Below are positions 50,209 through 61,200 of a stretch of DNA of 64,000 bases, in pieces (the stretch's first letter is position 1; every line of letters begins with the position of its first letter). A model generated the notes under the pieces. The model searched no databases. It was not told where the DNA came from and was given only the letters and a program-made list of their open reading frames with translations. This stretch comes from an uncultured Chloroflexales bacterium (GTDB lineage Bacteria > Chloroflexota > Chloroflexia > Chloroflexales > Chloroflexaceae), in the NCBI GenBank assembly GCA_937918935.1, contig CAKZSI010000008.1, forward strand, positions 186,001-250,000. The letters run 5' to 3'. The translations under genes and the position numbers were made by a program.

Positions 50209-53200
50209 CTATCCCTCGACCACCACCCGCTCCGGCCCCAGCACCTGCCGCAGCGCCTCAAGCAACCCTGGTGAAACAGCGATTGTATGCTGTGATTCCA
50301 GGACCACCGTGCCCACGCCATTGGGCAGGTAGAATCTAACCCGGTCGGGACCGCTGCTCCCGCGGAGTACGTTATAGACGTCCTGCATGCGGCGCACATC
50401 GCCCTCGTGGTCGCCGGTGCGGGGCAGGCGGATGCGCAACTTTCGCCCGGCAACCGGCGCATGGCTGGCAGTGTCATGGTGATGGCCATTGCCGGTCATA
50501 GCGTTCCCCCCTGGGTGATCGTAGCCGTAGGCGTTGAGTTTGACCTGTCGTCGGGTGCGGGCGGGCGTCACCGTCGCCGTGGGTGGGGGGGCGACGGGCG
50601 GCGCGTCCGGCAATGTTGCCGCTTCAAGGACGGGCGGCATCAGCTCCGGCGCCTCGCCCATACCCTCCAGGTCCATCTCACTGGGCGCGATGATCGGTGC
50701 CGCCTCCGGGGCCGCGGTGACCATCTCGACCGTTTCGACCACCAGTTGAGTAATATCGCGGCGGTTGTCCACCCGCGCGGTGACCTTCACCGCGGCATCA
50801 TCGCGCAGCAGATCGCCATACTTCGCCAGCGTCCTGGGGAAGGCGACCAGCTCGATGGCGCCGGTGAGATCCTCGAGATTGGCGACCAGCATCGCCTCGC
50901 CCTTCCTGGTGCTGATGCGCCGGACGCCGCTCAGCACCCCGACGAACGTCATCAGCGTGTTGAGGTGCTCCTCGGTAATATCGCGCAGGTCGCTCACCCC
51001 GGTGCGATCGACCCCCTCAAGCGCCCGCGCAACCGGGTCGTCGGAGAGGGTGAGGCCCAGCAACTCCTTCTCCCAGAGCAGCTCTTCCTTCGTATCGGCG
51101 GGAGTGGGGGGAAGAGAAGGCATGGGGATGCGCGGCACGTGCAGGCTGGCCGCCCCGCTGCTCTGCTCCCCGAAGACATCGAACAGGGAACTCTGGCCGA
51201 TCTCGCGGGCCTTCTGGGACTCGGCGCCGGCGCTTATCGCCTGGTCGAGGATGGCCAGTTTCTGGCGGCGCGAGCCGGGGAGCGTATCGAGCGCCCCGGC
51301 CTTGATCAGGCTCTCCAGCAGCCGCTTGTTGAGCGCGTGGCGATCCACTCGCGCGCACAGATCTTCGAGCGACTGGAAGGGGCCATTCGCCTCGCGTTCG
51401 GCAATGATCGCCTCGACAGGTCCCTCGCCCACATTCTTGATCGCCGCCAGGCCAAAGCGGATGCCGCGCTGGTAGGTCACATCGGGGGGCAGGGGCTGGT
51501 TGGGGTCCAACGGCTCGATAGTGAAGCCCTTGTGTGAGCAATTGACATCAGGGCAAAGCACCGCCACACCGAGGCGGCGCGCCTCCAGGGCCGCCCTGGT
51601 CACATCCTCGAGCACGCCGCCCGCGCCGGTGAGCACGGCAGCCATGTACTCCACCGGGTAATTCACCTTCAGCCAGCAGGTCTGATAGCTGAGCAACCCG
51701 TAGAGGGTAGCGTGGGGGCGGTTGAAGGAATAGCCGGCGAAGGGCAGGATCAGTTCCCACAACTGGTCGGCGATCTCCTGGCTGATACCCTGTTTCAGGC
51801 AGCCCGCCTTAAAGATCGCCTCGTGCTCGGCCATCAGGGCCTTGTTCTTCTTGCTGATGGCCTTGATGACGACATAGGCCTGGCCCAGGGTGTAATCGGC
51901 CACTGTCTGGAGCAACTGCATAATCTGCTCCTGGTAGACGATCACCCCGTAGGTGTCTTCGAGGATCGGCTCGAGGATCGGATGGAGATAGCGGATCTGC
52001 TCGGGATGGTGCTTATTGTGAATATAGACCGGGATCTGCTCCAGGGGACCGGGGCGATAGAGCGCCACCATAGCGTAGAGATCCTCGACGCGGGTCGGTT
52101 TCAACTGCATCAGGTAGCGGGTCATGCCCGACGACTCCAACTGGAAGACGTTGCGGGTTTCGCCGCGGCTGAGGCTCTCGAAGACCCTGGGATCATCGGT
52201 GGGAATGTCATCGAGCCACATGTGCCGCCCGGTGGTCTGCTCGATATACTTGAGGGCCTCGGCCACCACCGAGAGGTTGGTGAGGCCGAGGATATCCATT
52301 TTGAGCAGGCCCATCTTGGCGAGGGTGGGGCCCTCATAGGCGGCCATCAGGGCGTTCTCGTCCTTAGTAGTACGCTGGAGGGGCACAATCTCTTCCAGGG
52401 GCGTGCGGCTGATCACCACGCCGCAGGCGTGGGTGCCCACCGAACGCATGCGCCCCTCGACCCGCTGCGCGGCATCGATCAACTCGCGGAGTTCCGGCTG
52501 CGTCTCGTAGATCTGCTTCAACTCCGGCACCCGCTCCAGGGCCTGGGCGATGGTGATCCCGACGGGCAGGGGCGGGATCAGCCTGGCGACCCGGTCCACC
52601 TCACTGAGCGGCAGATCGAGCACGCGGCCCATGTCGCGCAGGGCCGCTTTGGCCCCCAGGGTGCCGTAGGTGATAATCTGAGCCACATTCTCGCGCCCGT
52701 ACTTCTGGGTCAGATAATCGAGGATCTCCTGGCGGCGCGAGTCGGCGAAGTCGGTGTCAATATCGGGCATCTCCAGACGCTCGCGGGAGAGGAAGCGCTC
52801 GAAGAGCAGCTTGTTCTTCACCGGGTCCACATCGGTAATACCCAGGCAGTAGAGCACCAGCGAGGCCCCCGCCGAGCCGCGGGGCAGGCAGGGGATGCCC
52901 CGCGAGCGGGCGTATTTCACGTAGTCCCAGACGATCAGCATGTAGTCGGGGAAGCCGGTGGCATTGATCACGTCCAGTTCATCGCGGAGGCGGGTGACGT
53001 AGTGCTCGGGCGGGTTGCCATTGAAGCGCCGCATCAAGCCCTCCTCGCACACCAGGCGGAGGTAGGAGGCGGCATCATGCCCCTCGGGTAGATCGAACTG
53101 CGGCAACTGCACGCGCCCAAACTCCAGCTTCAGGTTGCACATCTCGGCGATGCGGCGGGTATTCTCCAGCGGCGCCGTGCCGTAGCGCTTGAACTTCTCC

Positions 53201-53973
53201 CACATCTGCTCGCCGGACATAATGTGGTAGCTCTCGTCCATGGCGTAGTCTTTGGCGCAGAACTCACGGTAGGTGAGGTTCATACCCATCGCCATAACCA
53301 TATGCTGGGTGGCGCGATCCTCGGGGCGCACGAAGTGGGTGTCGTTGGTCACCACCATGGGGATGCCCAGCTCGTGGCTGATGCGCACCAGTTCGTCGTT
53401 GATGCCCTCGAGTTCAGGCGTGTTGTTGTGGAGTTGCAGTTCCAGGTAATAATTCTCCGGCCCCAGCAGATCGCGGAAATAGGCCGCCGTCCGGCGCGCC
53501 TCGTCGGCCTGATGGGCCTGGATCTGGCTGATCACCTCGCCGGCGATGCACGACGAGGTGACGATCAGGCCCTCGTGGTACTGCTCGAGCAGGGCGCGGT
53601 CAATGCGCGGGCGAGCGAAGACGCCCTTGCCCATCCCATCCAGATGCGCGCGGGTGGTAAGCCGGACCAGGTTGCGATAGCCGGTCTCGTTTTTGGCCAG
53701 CAAGAGGAGATGGTAGTAATTCTTCCCGCCACGGACCATGGGGTCGCCGCGCGAACCGGGGGCAAGGTAGGCTTCCATGCCGATGATCGGCTTGACGCCG
53801 GCCTTCTTCGCCGCCTCGTAGAACTCCATCGCTCCGTACATCACGCCATGATCGGTAAGCGCAATGCTATCCATGCCCAGTTCGGCCGCCCGGGCGGCAA
53901 TCGCCGCCGTGGAGGCGTAGCCGTCGAGCAGGCTATACTCCGAGTGGACGTGCAGGTGGACGAAGTCCTTCAT
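50209..53973 (-). CDS. dnaE: DNA polymerase III alpha subunit
   Basis: A 1254-residue replicative polymerase. N-terminal PHP domain (HLHVHSEYSLLDG at 6-18, ALTDHGVMYGAMEFYEAAKK), polymerase palm with PDIDTDFAD at about 402-410 (two of the three catalytic Asp), FNRPHATLYGLLSYQTCWLK in the fingers, a helix-hairpin-helix region, an OB domain (MTFVGVLSGVRRISTRKGEA), a Pro-rich linker near 1110-1160, and a C-terminal domain (LRIRLPRTGDHEGDVRRMQD). Length and order match the DnaE1 replicative class, not the shorter error-prone DnaE2. Transcribed from a promoter about 190 bases upstream, giving a long AT-rich leader. Confidence 0.97.
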   Translation of the reverse strand: MKDFVHLHVHSEYSLLDGYASTAAIAARAAELGMDSIALTDHGVMYGAMEFYEAAKKAGVKPIIGMEAYLAPGSRGDPMVRGGKNYYHLLLLAKNETGYRNLVRLTTRAHLDGMGKGVFARPRIDRALLEQYHEGLIVTSSCIAGEVISQIQAHQADEARRTAAYFRDLLGPENYYLELQLHNNTPELEGINDELVRISHELGIPMVVTNDTHFVRPEDRATQHMVMAMGMNLTYREFCAKDYAMDESYHIMSGEQMWEKFKRYGTAPLENTRRIAEMCNLKLEFGRVQLPQFDLPEGHDAASYLRLVCEEGLMRRFNGNPPEHYVTRLRDELDVINATGFPDYMLIVWDYVKYARSRGIPCLPRGSAGASLVLYCLGITDVDPVKNKLLFERFLSRERLEMPDIDTDFADSRRQEILDYLTQKYGRENVAQIITYGTLGAKAALRDMGRVLDLPLSEVDRVARLIPPLPVGITIAQALERVPELKQIYETQPELRELIDAAQRVEGRMRSVGTHACGVVISRTPLEEIVPLQRTTKDENALMAAYEGPTLAKMGLLKMDILGLTNLSVVAEALKYIEQTTGRHMWLDDIPTDDPRVFESLSRGETRNVFQLESSGMTRYLMQLKPTRVEDLYAMVALYRPGPLEQIPVYIHNKHHPEQIRYLHPILEPILEDTYGVIVYQEQIMQLLQTVADYTLGQAYVVIKAISKKNKALMAEHEAIFKAGCLKQGISQEIADQLWELILPFAGYSFNRPHATLYGLLSYQTCWLKVNYPVEYMAAVLTGAGGVLEDVTRAALEARRLGVAVLCPDVNCSHKGFTIEPLDPNQPLPPDVTYQRGIRFGLAAIKNVGEGPVEAIIAEREANGPFQSLEDLCARVDRHALNKRLLESLIKAGALDTLPGSRRQKLAILDQAISAGAESQKAREIGQSSLFDVFGEQSSGAASLHVPRIPMPSLPPTPADTKEELLWEKELLGLTLSDDPVARALEGVDRTGVSDLRDITEEHLNTLMTFVGVLSGVRRISTRKGEAMLVANLEDLTGAIELVAFPRTLAKYGDLLRDDAAVKVTARVDNRRDITQLVVETVEMVTAAPEAAPIIAPSEMDLEGMGEAPELMPPVLEAATLPDAPPVAPPPTATVTPARTRRQVKLNAYGYDHPGGNAMTGNGHHHDTASHAPVAGRKLRIRLPRTGDHEGDVRRMQDVYNVLRGSSGPDRVRFYLPNGVGTVVLESQHTIAVSPGLLEALRQVLGPERVVVEG

Positions 53974-54161
53974 GGGTGCTTGTGCTCCCCGCCCCGCCAG
54001 GGGGTACGTTCAAAAAACTATTTACAGTTAAAAGAAATGGAAGTCGTTCTGGAGATAGGTAAAACGTATGTTTTCCACAATGCGCTGTCAGAAAATCCGC
54101 ATTGTAATGGCATGAATATACATAATGCGTAAGGGGAACAGGTATTCGATGCGCAGCTTCC

Positions 54162-54189
54162 ATTATAGCACAGGGCCGGCATGCGTAAA
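54162..54189 (-). promoter_or_regulatory. Probable dnaE promoter
   Basis: The minus strand has TTTACG (54189-54184), 16 bases, TATAAT (54167-54162), with a TGC extension just upstream of the -10. The leader 53974-54155 is unusually AT-rich and shows no second start. Confidence 0.6.
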
Positions 54190-54228
54190 GAGTGTAAACC
54201 ATGGTTTCGCTGCGCGGCCCGGCGCCTT

Positions 54229-54333
54229 CTAGCGTTTCTCGAAAAGGTTGCTCCGCAACGATGGCGGCGCAAGCACCGCAAGCCCCACGGCTCAGTCTCC
54301 TCAGCCGATCAAGCATTCCGGTCAATACTCTAG
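54229..54333 (+). repeat. CTAG-bounded structured repeat, copy 2
   Basis: 105 bases from CTAGCGTTTCTCGAAAAGG to CAATACTCTAG, diverged from copy 1 at 45867-45977 and in opposite orientation. It lies between the dnaE promoter and the permease gene in a 471-base gap (53974-54444) that holds no gene. Confidence 0.6.
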
Positions 54334-54444
54334 CGTTGAGGGAAGGTGCGGAGTTGCGCCCTCCGCGATCCTGTTGTTGCGCCCGCCGCGGGCGGAAAAG
54401 TGCGGCCTTCCCACACCCTCCCTGACCGGCAGGGGCATGTGGCA

Positions 54445-55695
54445 TTACTCGTACCGCAGCGCCACCAGGGGATCGAGGCGCGCAGCGCGCGCGGCAGGGT
54501 AAAGGCCGGCCACGATCCCCACCAGGGCCGCGAAGGCCAGCGCCGCCAGGGCAAGCCACCAGGGGGTTACGAAGAACGTGCCTTCGACGGGCAGCCGTTC
54601 CCGTGCGATGTACCAGTTGATCACCTGGTTGAGCAGCATGCCGATCAGCCAGCCGCCGATGATACCGATCGCACCGCCGATCAGGCCGATCAGGCCGGCC
54701 TCGAGCATGAAGATGCCGCGGATGTCGCCGCGCGAGGCGCCGATCGCTTTCAACGTGCCGATCTCGCGCGTCCGCTCGTAAATGGCCATGATCATCGTGT
54801 TAACGATGCCCAGGCTGGCGACGAACAGCGCCAGCCCGCCCACCGAGGCCAGCATGACGTTGATCACCGCAAAGACGCGGTTGGCCTGCTGCAGGATGAG
54901 TTCAAGCGATTGCACCCGGAAGCCCTCGCTCCGCAGGGCGCGCACCAGCTCGGCCGCCGCCGCCACGTCACTGGCCCGGACCACCGCCTCGTCGTAGCCA
55001 TAGCGCTCCAGGTAGTCGGGAGTATTGAACCACCAGGCTTTCATTGCCGCCATATCGGCGGCGCTCGCCTGCACCTCGTTGTCAGCCCCATCACTCACGC
55101 CCGCCACCGTGAACGGAAAGCGTTCGGTTTCGCCCCGCGGGCTGCGCAGCACAATCGCCACCTCTCGGCCCACCAGTTCCTCGGGGCGCGCCTCCGGCGG
55201 CAGGCTCCCGGCGGCCAGCACCACCTGCCCGGCCTGCTCCAGCGGGCCGAGCGTGCCGGCCAGGGCCACCGGCGGCGCACGGAAGGGGTTGGCGATCAGG
55301 TCCAGCCCCGTGACCCGCACGGGCCGCGCCCCGCCGTCCGGGAACTCCAGGAGCGTCGTCACCTGGTCCAGGTTCACCCGCGTGGTCACCCCGCGCACAC
55401 CGGGCAGCCGCTCCCAGCGGGCCGCCACCTCCGGCGTGATCGGCTGAGCGGGCATCGGGGGGCCGAACTGAGTGAAAAAGTCTTCATCCTGCTGCTGACC
55501 GGGACGCACGAAGACGTTCTCCAGCCCCAGGGCGGCAAACTGGTCGCGGATCTCGCGCTGCACCCCCACACCCAGCGAGACCATGGTGACAATCGTCAGA
55601 ATGCCCACGATCACCCCGGTCGAGGTCAGAACCGTGCGCACCTTGCGCCGGCCCAGGTTCTCCAGAGCCGTCCGCAGCATATCTTGAAAAGTCAT
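54445..55695 (-). CDS. MacB/FtsX-like ABC transporter permease
   Basis: A 416-residue protein from the ATG at 55695 (GAGGAGG upstream). One N-terminal helix (VRTVLTSTGVIVGILTIVTM), a large extracytoplasmic MacB-type domain (about 45-265), then three helices with FtsX motifs (ASLGIVNTMIMAIYERTREIGTLKAIGASRGDI and ARLDPLVALRYE at the end). Such permeases act with a LolD/MacB ATPase in lipoprotein handling, export or mechanotransmission. No ATPase gene is adjacent in the window, so it is an orphan here. Confidence 0.9.
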   Translation of the reverse strand: MTFQDMLRTALENLGRRKVRTVLTSTGVIVGILTIVTMVSLGVGVQREIRDQFAALGLENVFVRPGQQQDEDFFTQFGPPMPAQPITPEVAARWERLPGVRGVTTRVNLDQVTTLLEFPDGGARPVRVTGLDLIANPFRAPPVALAGTLGPLEQAGQVVLAAGSLPPEARPEELVGREVAIVLRSPRGETERFPFTVAGVSDGADNEVQASAADMAAMKAWWFNTPDYLERYGYDEAVVRASDVAAAAELVRALRSEGFRVQSLELILQQANRVFAVINVMLASVGGLALFVASLGIVNTMIMAIYERTREIGTLKAIGASRGDIRGIFMLEAGLIGLIGGAIGIIGGWLIGMLLNQVINWYIARERLPVEGTFFVTPWWLALAALAFAALVGIVAGLYPAARAARLDPLVALRYE

Positions 55696-55844
55696 GGCCC
55701 GGGTTGCCTCCTCACTGCCTTGCCAACCTGGTCGAGTTGATGGTGTGCGCGAAGGGCTGCGCCCTCCCATGCCCCCGCTCGTCCAGGCGCGTTATCTTCG
55801 GTACGGGTCCACACTTCGCCTGGGAACAAGGGCGAGCTGAGATC

Positions 55845-55943
55845 CGGGACGCGGACGTCTGGCCGCCACGCGTCATGGCGGACAGCGTGCCCCTGGGAGC
55901 GCGGGCGTCTCGCCCGCATCCGTCATGGCCGATAGGGTGCAAG
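55845..55943. repeat. Two tandem 50-bp repeats
   Basis: GGGACGCGGACGTCTGGCCG at 55845 and GGGAGCGCGGGCGTCTCGCC at 55894 start two imperfect copies. CGTCATGG recurs exactly 50 bases apart (55871, 55921). The second copy covers the stop codon of the neighbouring glycosyltransferase gene. Confidence 0.6.
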
Positions 55944-58127
55944 TCTTCGAGATATGCCCCGTGTGGCCTCAACCCCTGCGACGAATGTTGCCGCCTGCTC
56001 AGCGAAGACTCCCTTCCCTCTTGAACAGATGCTATGTTCGAGCGAGTTACGGTCATCGGCGCATGTCGGTCGGGGCATGGTGCGCACTTCCGCCCAGTCG
56101 AGGAACACGCCGAGTTCACGGCCATCAGGAGCGATGAAGGTCGGGCTGCGCAGGGCGATCTCGTTGCTCGTCGCGGGGAGCAGCACCCGCACCGTGCGCC
56201 ACTGCTGATCCAGCGTTGCGAGCACGCACCGCTCTCCGGCACAGATCTGCAACGGTACCGCCTTGCCATCGGGCCAGGGGGCCATTACCCGCAGGGTCAG
56301 CAGGCCGGGGAGAGACCCTCCGTCTCCCAGGCGCAGCCGCCCGTCACCGCCAGTCCAGCGGCCAGTGGCCTGATAGATCCGTTCCGCCGGGTAGACCCGG
56401 CCCACATAGCCGAAGTCCAGCCCGTTACCGAGATCGATCGCCGTGGCTGGGCGGGGGCGAAGGAAGCGGTAGCTCCAGTCGGTGAGCCGGCCCGCATCGA
56501 GGTAGCGCCCCTCGAAGGCCCTGCGGGCCTCATCGGCGCGCCCCCGCTCGCGCAGCAAGTCGCCGCGACGGGCGCTGGCGGCGGGGTAGGGGCCGGCCAG
56601 GGCAAAGGCCAGGTCGTAAGCCTCAGCGGCCCCTTCCAGGTCGCCCCGGCGCCGTCGCAGATCACCGAGGACCAGCCAGCCATCGGGGGTCTCGTTCGCC
56701 GCCAGGGCCGCCAGGTAAGCGCGCTCCGCAGCCTCGAGCCGGCCCGCCGCCGCCAATCCGTCACCGGCCCAGCGGTAGAGGCTACGCGGCGTTCCTCCCA
56801 GCGCCCACGACCATGGGTAGTAGCAGAGCAGCGGCAAGAGCGCCAGTGCCACGGGCGCGGCCACTGCCAGGCCAGCCAGGGGCCGCGGCCACGCCCCGCG
56901 CAGCAGCCGATCAGCGCCGAAGCCCGCCAGTGGGAGCAGAGCGATGAACAGAAAGTGCCGGTAACGCCCCTCGGCATGTGTCAGCAGCGTCACAGCGATG
57001 CACAGCGCCATCCACAGGGCCAGCAGTATGGCCAGCCCATCGCGCCGTGCCAGCCCATGCGCCAGACCGAAGCCGGCCAGAAGCAGTACGAGCAGGTAGA
57101 GCACGTCATCGAGGAGCAACCCCGCCAGGAACACCGCCGGTGGCGGGTCAGCGTAGTAACTGGGCAGTAGAAAGCGGTCCTGAATGATTTTCACCGCCCA
57201 GAGGCGGCTCCACTCCACTGGCAGCTTCCGTAGCAGGATGGAGGGGTCCTCGCGCAGGCGCGCCAGCCCGCGCCGCGTGGCCTCGCCGGCCCGCGCCACG
57301 GGGTCGGGGATGGCTTCGAGGCTGCGGTTAATTGTTCCCAGGTCCTCGCGCGGCTCGTAGAAGGCCCACAGGTTGTACGCAAAGCCCGTCTCGACCAGCA
57401 CGCAGGCCGAATAAACCCGGCAGTTCCGGAGAGTCCATGGTGCGATCACCAGCGCCGCGCAGACCGCTGGCAGCAGGGCCGCCAGGGCGCCACGCGGCCA
57501 CAGCCAACCCCTGCGCCGCATGGCGACGCTGGCGACCCACAGCATCAGCGCAGGCAAAAACACCAGCGCCGCCGAACGGGTAAGGCTGGAAAGCCCGAAC
57601 AGCGCGCCGGCCAGCGCCAGCCGCCATGCGCCTCCGCTACGCCGCCAGACCGCCAGGGACAGCAGCGTGCCGCCGAAGAGCAGGCTAAAGAGCGTCTCGC
57701 TCATGTACAGACTGGCGAAGGTGGCGTTGGTCTGGAGCAACGCCGCGGCGAGGGCCGCCAGCAGCGCCGCCCGCTCGTCGCTGGCGGGCGCCAGTTCGCG
57801 GGCCAGCCGGTACACCAGGTAGACCACCGCAACACTGGCGGCAATGTTCGGCAGCGCGGCGCGCTGCAGATCGCCGCCAGCCAGCCAGAGGCTGCCGGCG
57901 AGGAATAGCGGGTAGAGCGGTGCGCGCAACCAGCGCCACTCCGCGTAGAATGACCATCCCTGGCCGGCGAGCAAGTCGCGGGCCACACGCAGGTACTCAA
58001 CCTCGTCGTTGGCCGGTTCATGTAACGGCTGCGCCCAGAGGAGCAGGCGCCAGCCCAGAGCCAGCAGAAGAATCAGCAGCAGTGGCGCCACCTGTGCCAG
58101 GCGCCGGCTGGAGATTGATGATTTCAC
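55923..58127 (-). CDS. GT39-family membrane glycosyltransferase
   Basis: A 734-residue paralogue of the genes at 4019-6427 and 6433-8658: loop motif DEVEY (41-45), RAPLYPLFLAGSLWL, YMSETLFSLLFGG, TGFAYNLWAFYE, then a TPR-like helical segment (about 470-545) and a beta-rich tail reaching FLDWAEVR. The gene at 4019 ends exactly at LDWAEVR, but this one runs 52 residues further into low-conservation sequence whose stop lies in a tandem repeat, suggesting loss of the ancestral stop. No neighbouring sugar gene. Confidence 0.8.
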   Translation of the reverse strand: MKSSISSRRLAQVAPLLLILLLALGWRLLLWAQPLHEPANDEVEYLRVARDLLAGQGWSFYAEWRWLRAPLYPLFLAGSLWLAGGDLQRAALPNIAASVAVVYLVYRLARELAPASDERAALLAALAAALLQTNATFASLYMSETLFSLLFGGTLLSLAVWRRSGGAWRLALAGALFGLSSLTRSAALVFLPALMLWVASVAMRRRGWLWPRGALAALLPAVCAALVIAPWTLRNCRVYSACVLVETGFAYNLWAFYEPREDLGTINRSLEAIPDPVARAGEATRRGLARLREDPSILLRKLPVEWSRLWAVKIIQDRFLLPSYYADPPPAVFLAGLLLDDVLYLLVLLLAGFGLAHGLARRDGLAILLALWMALCIAVTLLTHAEGRYRHFLFIALLPLAGFGADRLLRGAWPRPLAGLAVAAPVALALLPLLCYYPWSWALGGTPRSLYRWAGDGLAAAGRLEAAERAYLAALAANETPDGWLVLGDLRRRRGDLEGAAEAYDLAFALAGPYPAASARRGDLLRERGRADEARRAFEGRYLDAGRLTDWSYRFLRPRPATAIDLGNGLDFGYVGRVYPAERIYQATGRWTGGDGRLRLGDGGSLPGLLTLRVMAPWPDGKAVPLQICAGERCVLATLDQQWRTVRVLLPATSNEIALRSPTFIAPDGRELGVFLDWAEVRTMPRPTCADDRNSLEHSICSRGKGVFAEQAATFVAGVEATRGISRRLAPYRP

Positions 58128-58194
58128 ACCGGCATGATAGCGCAGAAATGCCAGACATTCTACGGCAACTCAGGTGTAGGCCATGTCGAAGATG

Positions 58195-58227
58195 AAAAAA
58201 TGTCTGGGAGGGTTGCACCCTCCCAGA
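58195..58227 (-). terminator. Intrinsic terminator of the Calx-beta gene
   Basis: Minus strand: TCTGGGAGGG, loop TGCAA, CCCTCCCAGA, then CATTTTTT. A perfect 10-bp stem with a T6 tract, 40 bases after the stop. This family B member meets the full rho-independent criteria. Confidence 0.85.
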
Positions 58228-58266
58228 CCCTCCCCCGACGCGCGGGCAAACGGGGCTTCAGCCCCC

Positions 58267-61200
58267 TCAATATGGTGCATCGTACAGCAAGGGTAGCGCG
58301 AAACCATCACCAACTGCTTCCAGCGAGTAGCGATTGCGTCCACCCGAACAGACCACTACGCGCCACCAGCCACTCTCGGGTGAAGGAGTGCGCTCCTGAA
58401 CCCAGACGCCATCATCGGACAGCCTTCCTTCGATCCCACCGGTAAGGCCCAGAGGATCGTAGAGCTGGCCTGGGGCGTAGAAGCGCAGACGAACGCCGGA
58501 AGAGCTTGCTTCTTCCTCATCAAGGTCGAAATTATTCAAGTACAACTCAGCAGTGCCTGGCGCCACATACACCCACGTCGTCATGCACAGCGGCGCATCT
58601 GCTGGCGGGCGAACTTCGACGCCCCCAAGCAGTGTGCCAATACGAATTGGCACACCGAGCGGCGACAGGTCGAGGGGGCGGGTGAGCGGCGAATTATCGT
58701 GATCGTATCCGACGCGCACGGCCCAGTAGTTCTCGTCGTCGCCATCGGTTTGCGCGCGCAGCAGGTAGCGACCACACGGCTGCGGGTCGGCGATCACTGC
58801 CAGCGGCGCCCATGCCTCCACGGCGGCGTCTGGTTCGAAGGAGCGACTGGCAATCAACCCGCTCCCCGCCAGGGTGATGTTTGTCCCGTCGGGCGTAACG
58901 CGGCTACCCGTATCGTAGAGTTCGAACAGGGTCGTGTTCGGCCCATCGGCTGCCTCAGGATCGACCACGTCTACACTCCCGCCAGGAGCAACATGCACTG
59001 CCGGGCTCCATAGCTCAACGCTAAGCGGCCGTCCGGCAGGCCAACTGCACGGCAGCGCGATCTCCAGGAAGCTCGCGCCTCCCACCCTGCTGGTGAAGAG
59101 GAAGGGCGCAACCTCCAGCGGCGAAAGGTTATCTTCCTCGATCAATATCGTCGCTACTCCCGGAGTACCCAACGTCGTACCCACGCCGGGAAGCAGGCGC
59201 ACATTCACGGTCTCGTAGCGATCCTCTGGTGCATCATCGTTGTCAAGGATCGGGAGCACGACAATCTGCTCTGTCTCGCCCGGAGCAAACGTCAGTGTGC
59301 CAGAGACCGGCGTGTAATCCTCATCGGGAGTGGCCGTGCCGGCGAGGGTTTCGTAGCCGACAGTAACGGTATAGGTCGCGGTCTGCGCGAGGCGCACCAC
59401 CAGCCGCGCCTCGCCGGCATTTTCAGGCGCCACGCTCTCGGCCTGCACGAAGCTCGCAGGCACAAGATCATTATCCAGATTGGTGAGGCGGATCTGCGTC
59501 GCCCCGGCCAGTGGCGCGTACCCCGAGGCAGGATCAATGCTCACGAAAACTGAGTAAGGAATTGGACCATCAAACAGTGCATCGTCAACCCCGCGCACCG
59601 TCACTGTGATCGGGACGTTCCAGGTCAGGGCATCAAAGACCAGCGGCATGGTCGGGTCACTCACCTGCGCCTCGGTCGGATCGCTTGTCACCACCCACAC
59701 CAGTACCGGGGCAAGAGGCTGGCTGGTGAGCCGGACGGTGAACGTTACGCTGTCGCCATCTTCACTGGTCGTCCACTCGGATGGCGCCGAGACTGCCAGG
59801 CCAGCCGTGTCATTGTCGGTGATCTCCACCGTAACGACAGGCCGCAACTCGGGCGCATCACGATTGTAGAACGGGTCCGCACTGGAAGCGCCATGGCGGA
59901 TCAGACTGGCATGGACGCTCTGGTTGCCGTCACCGTCCTCGTCCACTGCATCATCCACGGCACGGACCTGCACGGTCTGGGCCACGTTCCAGGCTGCCGG
60001 AGTGAAGGTGAGTGTTGCCGGGCTGGTCACCACCTGGCCAGGCGGGACCTCCACCTCAACTTCCTGGTCGAAGCTCAGGGTCACCGTTACCGGAGCCGTG
60101 GGCTGGCTGCGCAGGCGCACAGCATAGGAGACGGACTGCGCAGGGCCGGGCGCCTCGGTCAGACGCAGGAGTCGTGGGCTGACCAGCACCCCGGCCTCGT
60201 CATCATCGAGCACCCGCACGGCGAGTGTGCCCGGCGGTAGAGTACGGTAGACGGGATCAGTGGTCTGGATGTCGTGCCTGATCGTCGCCATAGCATCCGC
60301 TTCGTCCACGTCATTGTCAGGGGCGGTTATGGTCACCGTTCGCTCGCGGTTATTGCGATCGAAGACCAGGGTAGTTGGCGACACAGTTACGGGCCCGCTT
60401 GCCACCAGCTCCACCGTCACCGGGAGCACCGGTTCAGAAGCCAGGCGAACCTGGTATGACAGGGTGCGCCCCTCGGTCACCGTCAGCGGGCCGACGGGGA
60501 GGAGCAGCGCCGCAGTGTCATTGTCGGTGATCTCCACCGTAACGACCGGCCGCAACTCGGGCGCATCACGATTGTAGAAGGGGTCGGAACTGGTTGTGCC
60601 ATGGCGGATCAGACTGGCATGGACGCTCTGGTTGCCGTCACCGTCCTCGTCCACCGCATCATCCACGGCACGGACCCGCACGGTCTGGGCCACGTTCCAG
60701 GCTGCCGGAGTAAAATTCAGATTCACTGAGCCGGTCGCAACACCGTTGACCGTCACCTCCTGATCGAACGTGATGGTCACTGTCACCGGTTCGGTGGGCT
60801 GGCTACGCAGGCGGACAGCGTAGGTCCCGGACTGCGCAGGGCCGGGCGCCTCGGTCAGGCGCAGAAGTTGTGGGCTGACCACCACCCCAACGTCATCATT
60901 GTCAGTAATCTCGACCCTGACGACCGGCCGCAACTCGGGCGCATCACGATTGTAGAAGGGGTCGGAACTGGTTGTGCGATGGAGGATCAGGCTGGTATGG
61001 ACGCTCCGGTTGCCATCACCGTCCTCGTCCACCGCATCATCCACGGCACGGACCTGCACGGTCTGGGCCACGTTCCAGGCTGCCGGAGTAAAACTCAGAT
61101 TCACTGAGCCGGTCGCAACACCGTTGACCGTCACCTCCTGATTGAAGGTGATGGTTACCGTCACCGGTTCGGCAGGCTGGCTACGCAGGCGGACAGCGTA

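Noticed and set aside
50209-53973. Error-prone DnaE2 linked to the SOS operon
   Set aside because: The full length, complete PHP motifs and C-terminal domain indicate the replicative DnaE. Its promoter has no GAAC-N4-GTTC box.
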